From positions 22,269-86,268 of the forward strand of contig JAFECK010000025.1 of NCBI GenBank assembly GCA_018242185.1: a stretch of DNA of 64,000 nucleotides, written 5' to 3'. Of the stretch, positions 63,546 to 64,000 are shown in pieces. A program made the position numbers and the translations under genes. The DNA is from Pseudomonadota bacterium (GTDB lineage: Bacteria > Pseudomonadota > Alphaproteobacteria > Rickettsiales > Midichloriaceae). The notes beneath the pieces are model-generated. The model was given only the letters and a program-made list of their open reading frames with translations. It ran no database searches and was not told the DNA's origin. Position 1 is the stretch's first letter. Each line of letters opens with the position of its first letter.

Positions 63546-63863
63546 TTAGAAGGTCATTTTAATATGGACATCGTTGGCCAATAGGAGGGTTTTAACTAGC
63601 ATATCAGAACCACTCACTGTAACCGAGCTCTCTGGGTTTGTACGTGCGTCGTACATCTCTTTTATAGGGTTTTTTGGATTGCATAGCACGGTACCTGATA
63701 AGAACAGCATGCCAGTTTTATGCACATATATCAAAGTACCAGTGTTTATTTTAACTGTATCAATACTCATTTCTGTATCAGTGTCTACCGTAAATCTGGC
63801 AAAAGTCCAAGATTTAAATTGGTTATTCACTATATCAATCTGGTTGTGCTGTGAGGTTTGCAT
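63546..63863 (-). CDS. Small hypothetical protein
   Basis: 105 aa from the ATG at 63863, which has GGAGAG six bases upstream; an earlier ATG at 63875 lacks one. Unrecognised. Soluble, mainly beta-strand-like with alternating Val/Thr/Ile residues (TVKINTGTLIYVHKTGMLF) and no TM segment. Just upstream of yajC on the same strand. A 102-codon frame on the opposite strand covers the same DNA but has no ribosome site or family match. Beyond it the window end (63876-64000) shows no gene. Confidence 0.5.
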   Translation of the reverse strand: MQTSQHNQIDIVNNQFKSWTFARFTVDTDTEMSIDTVKINTGTLIYVHKTGMLFLSGTVLCNPKNPIKEMYDARTNPESSVTVSGSDMLVKTLLLANDVHIKMTF

Positions 63864-64000
63864 TGATCTCTCCATTCAATAATTTATTGCCACTCTAGAG
63901 CATTCGTGCCACCGATAGCAGATTTTTAAATTGTGAGCAAGTGCAATCGCGTTTGTGTTTAGGAAATGTTGATTACAGGGTCCTGACGCGGAGTTAAGAT

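Noticed and set aside
63574-63882. A 102-codon plus-strand frame near the window end
   Set aside because: The minus-strand frame over the same bases has a ribosome site and leads into yajC.
1-64000. CRISPR arrays, tRNA or rRNA genes, prophage
   Set aside because: No regularly spaced repeats, no cloverleaf-like segment and no phage or integrase genes were seen by eye. A tRNAscan run would be more reliable.

Overview
The window looks like a chromosomal segment of a moderately AT-rich alphaproteobacterium, most likely a host-associated one of Rickettsiales or Holosporales type. This is inferred from gene content: alphaproteobacterial marker families (DUF3035/BamF-like and DUF3576 lipoproteins, HemJ, an adrenodoxin-type ferredoxin, NtrY, the DUF6468-MotE-FliM-FliL flagellar block), rickettsial-style MHS/ProP and Sam-like DMT carriers, and operons that are usually intact being broken up (nuoAB without nuoC, secD without secF, fliF-fliG without fliH, ntrY without ntrX, ccoS without ccoNOPQ, iscX without the isc operon). 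TGA serves as a normal stop, so the standard bacterial code applies. I saw no rRNA, tRNA, CRISPR array, phage module or complete insertion sequence.

Layout. 1-3.9 kb (minus): RND efflux pump (cut by the window edge), a small FKBP-like membrane-anchored protein, IscX and a membrane protein. 3.9-6.9 kb (minus): lon-nadD. 7.0-12.7 kb (plus): an apparent operon of MHS transporter, GT2 glycosyltransferase, exonuclease III and polA. 12.7-17.2 kb (mostly minus): membrane proteins, an EAL phosphodiesterase, a very small ccoS gene, a DMT exporter and, at about 13.7-13.9 kb, a long hairpin that I read as a 6S-like RNA. 17.4-23.0 kb: mnmE (plus) converging on mutS-hemB-folA (minus). 23.2-32.2 kb: rlpA, the flagellar block fliL-fliM-DUF6468-motE (minus), a six-TM protein, hpf-gph (minus) and fliF-fliG (plus). 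32.6-34.9 kb (plus): two lipoproteins, hemJ and rph. 34.9-38.6 kb (minus): rsh and an AGCS symporter. 38.7-41.5 kb: a membrane protein, an MNT/HEPN toxin-antitoxin-like pair and a dead Abi_2 gene. 41.7-47.3 kb (plus): secD, ntrY and two tandem DMT carriers. 47.5-58.8 kb: two giant unrecognised proteins (1747 and 1888 aa) with C-terminal membrane domains, transcribed toward each other with an EVE-domain gene between them. 59.1-64 kb: secA (plus) converging on yajC-fdx-nuoA-nuoB (minus).

How the genes fit together. Much of the window is housekeeping: DNA replication and repair (polA, xth, mutS), tRNA modification (mnmE), NAD, haem and folate synthesis, protein export (secA, secD, yajC), stress control (lon, rsh, hpf) and respiration (nuoAB, ferredoxin, ccoS). 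Flagellar motor genes are present, but FliM lacks the usual N-terminal CheY-binding motif. The accessory content consists of alanine/glycine-rich multi-TM proteins of unknown function and above all the giant-protein locus at 47.5-58.8 kb, which is the best candidate for an undescribed system.

Regulatory signals. Ten sigma70-like promoters could be read by eye; nine have exactly 17 bp between the -35 and -10 boxes and the tenth has 16. Two families of short palindromic repeats are scattered in the intergenic DNA. One composite copy sits directly upstream of secA.
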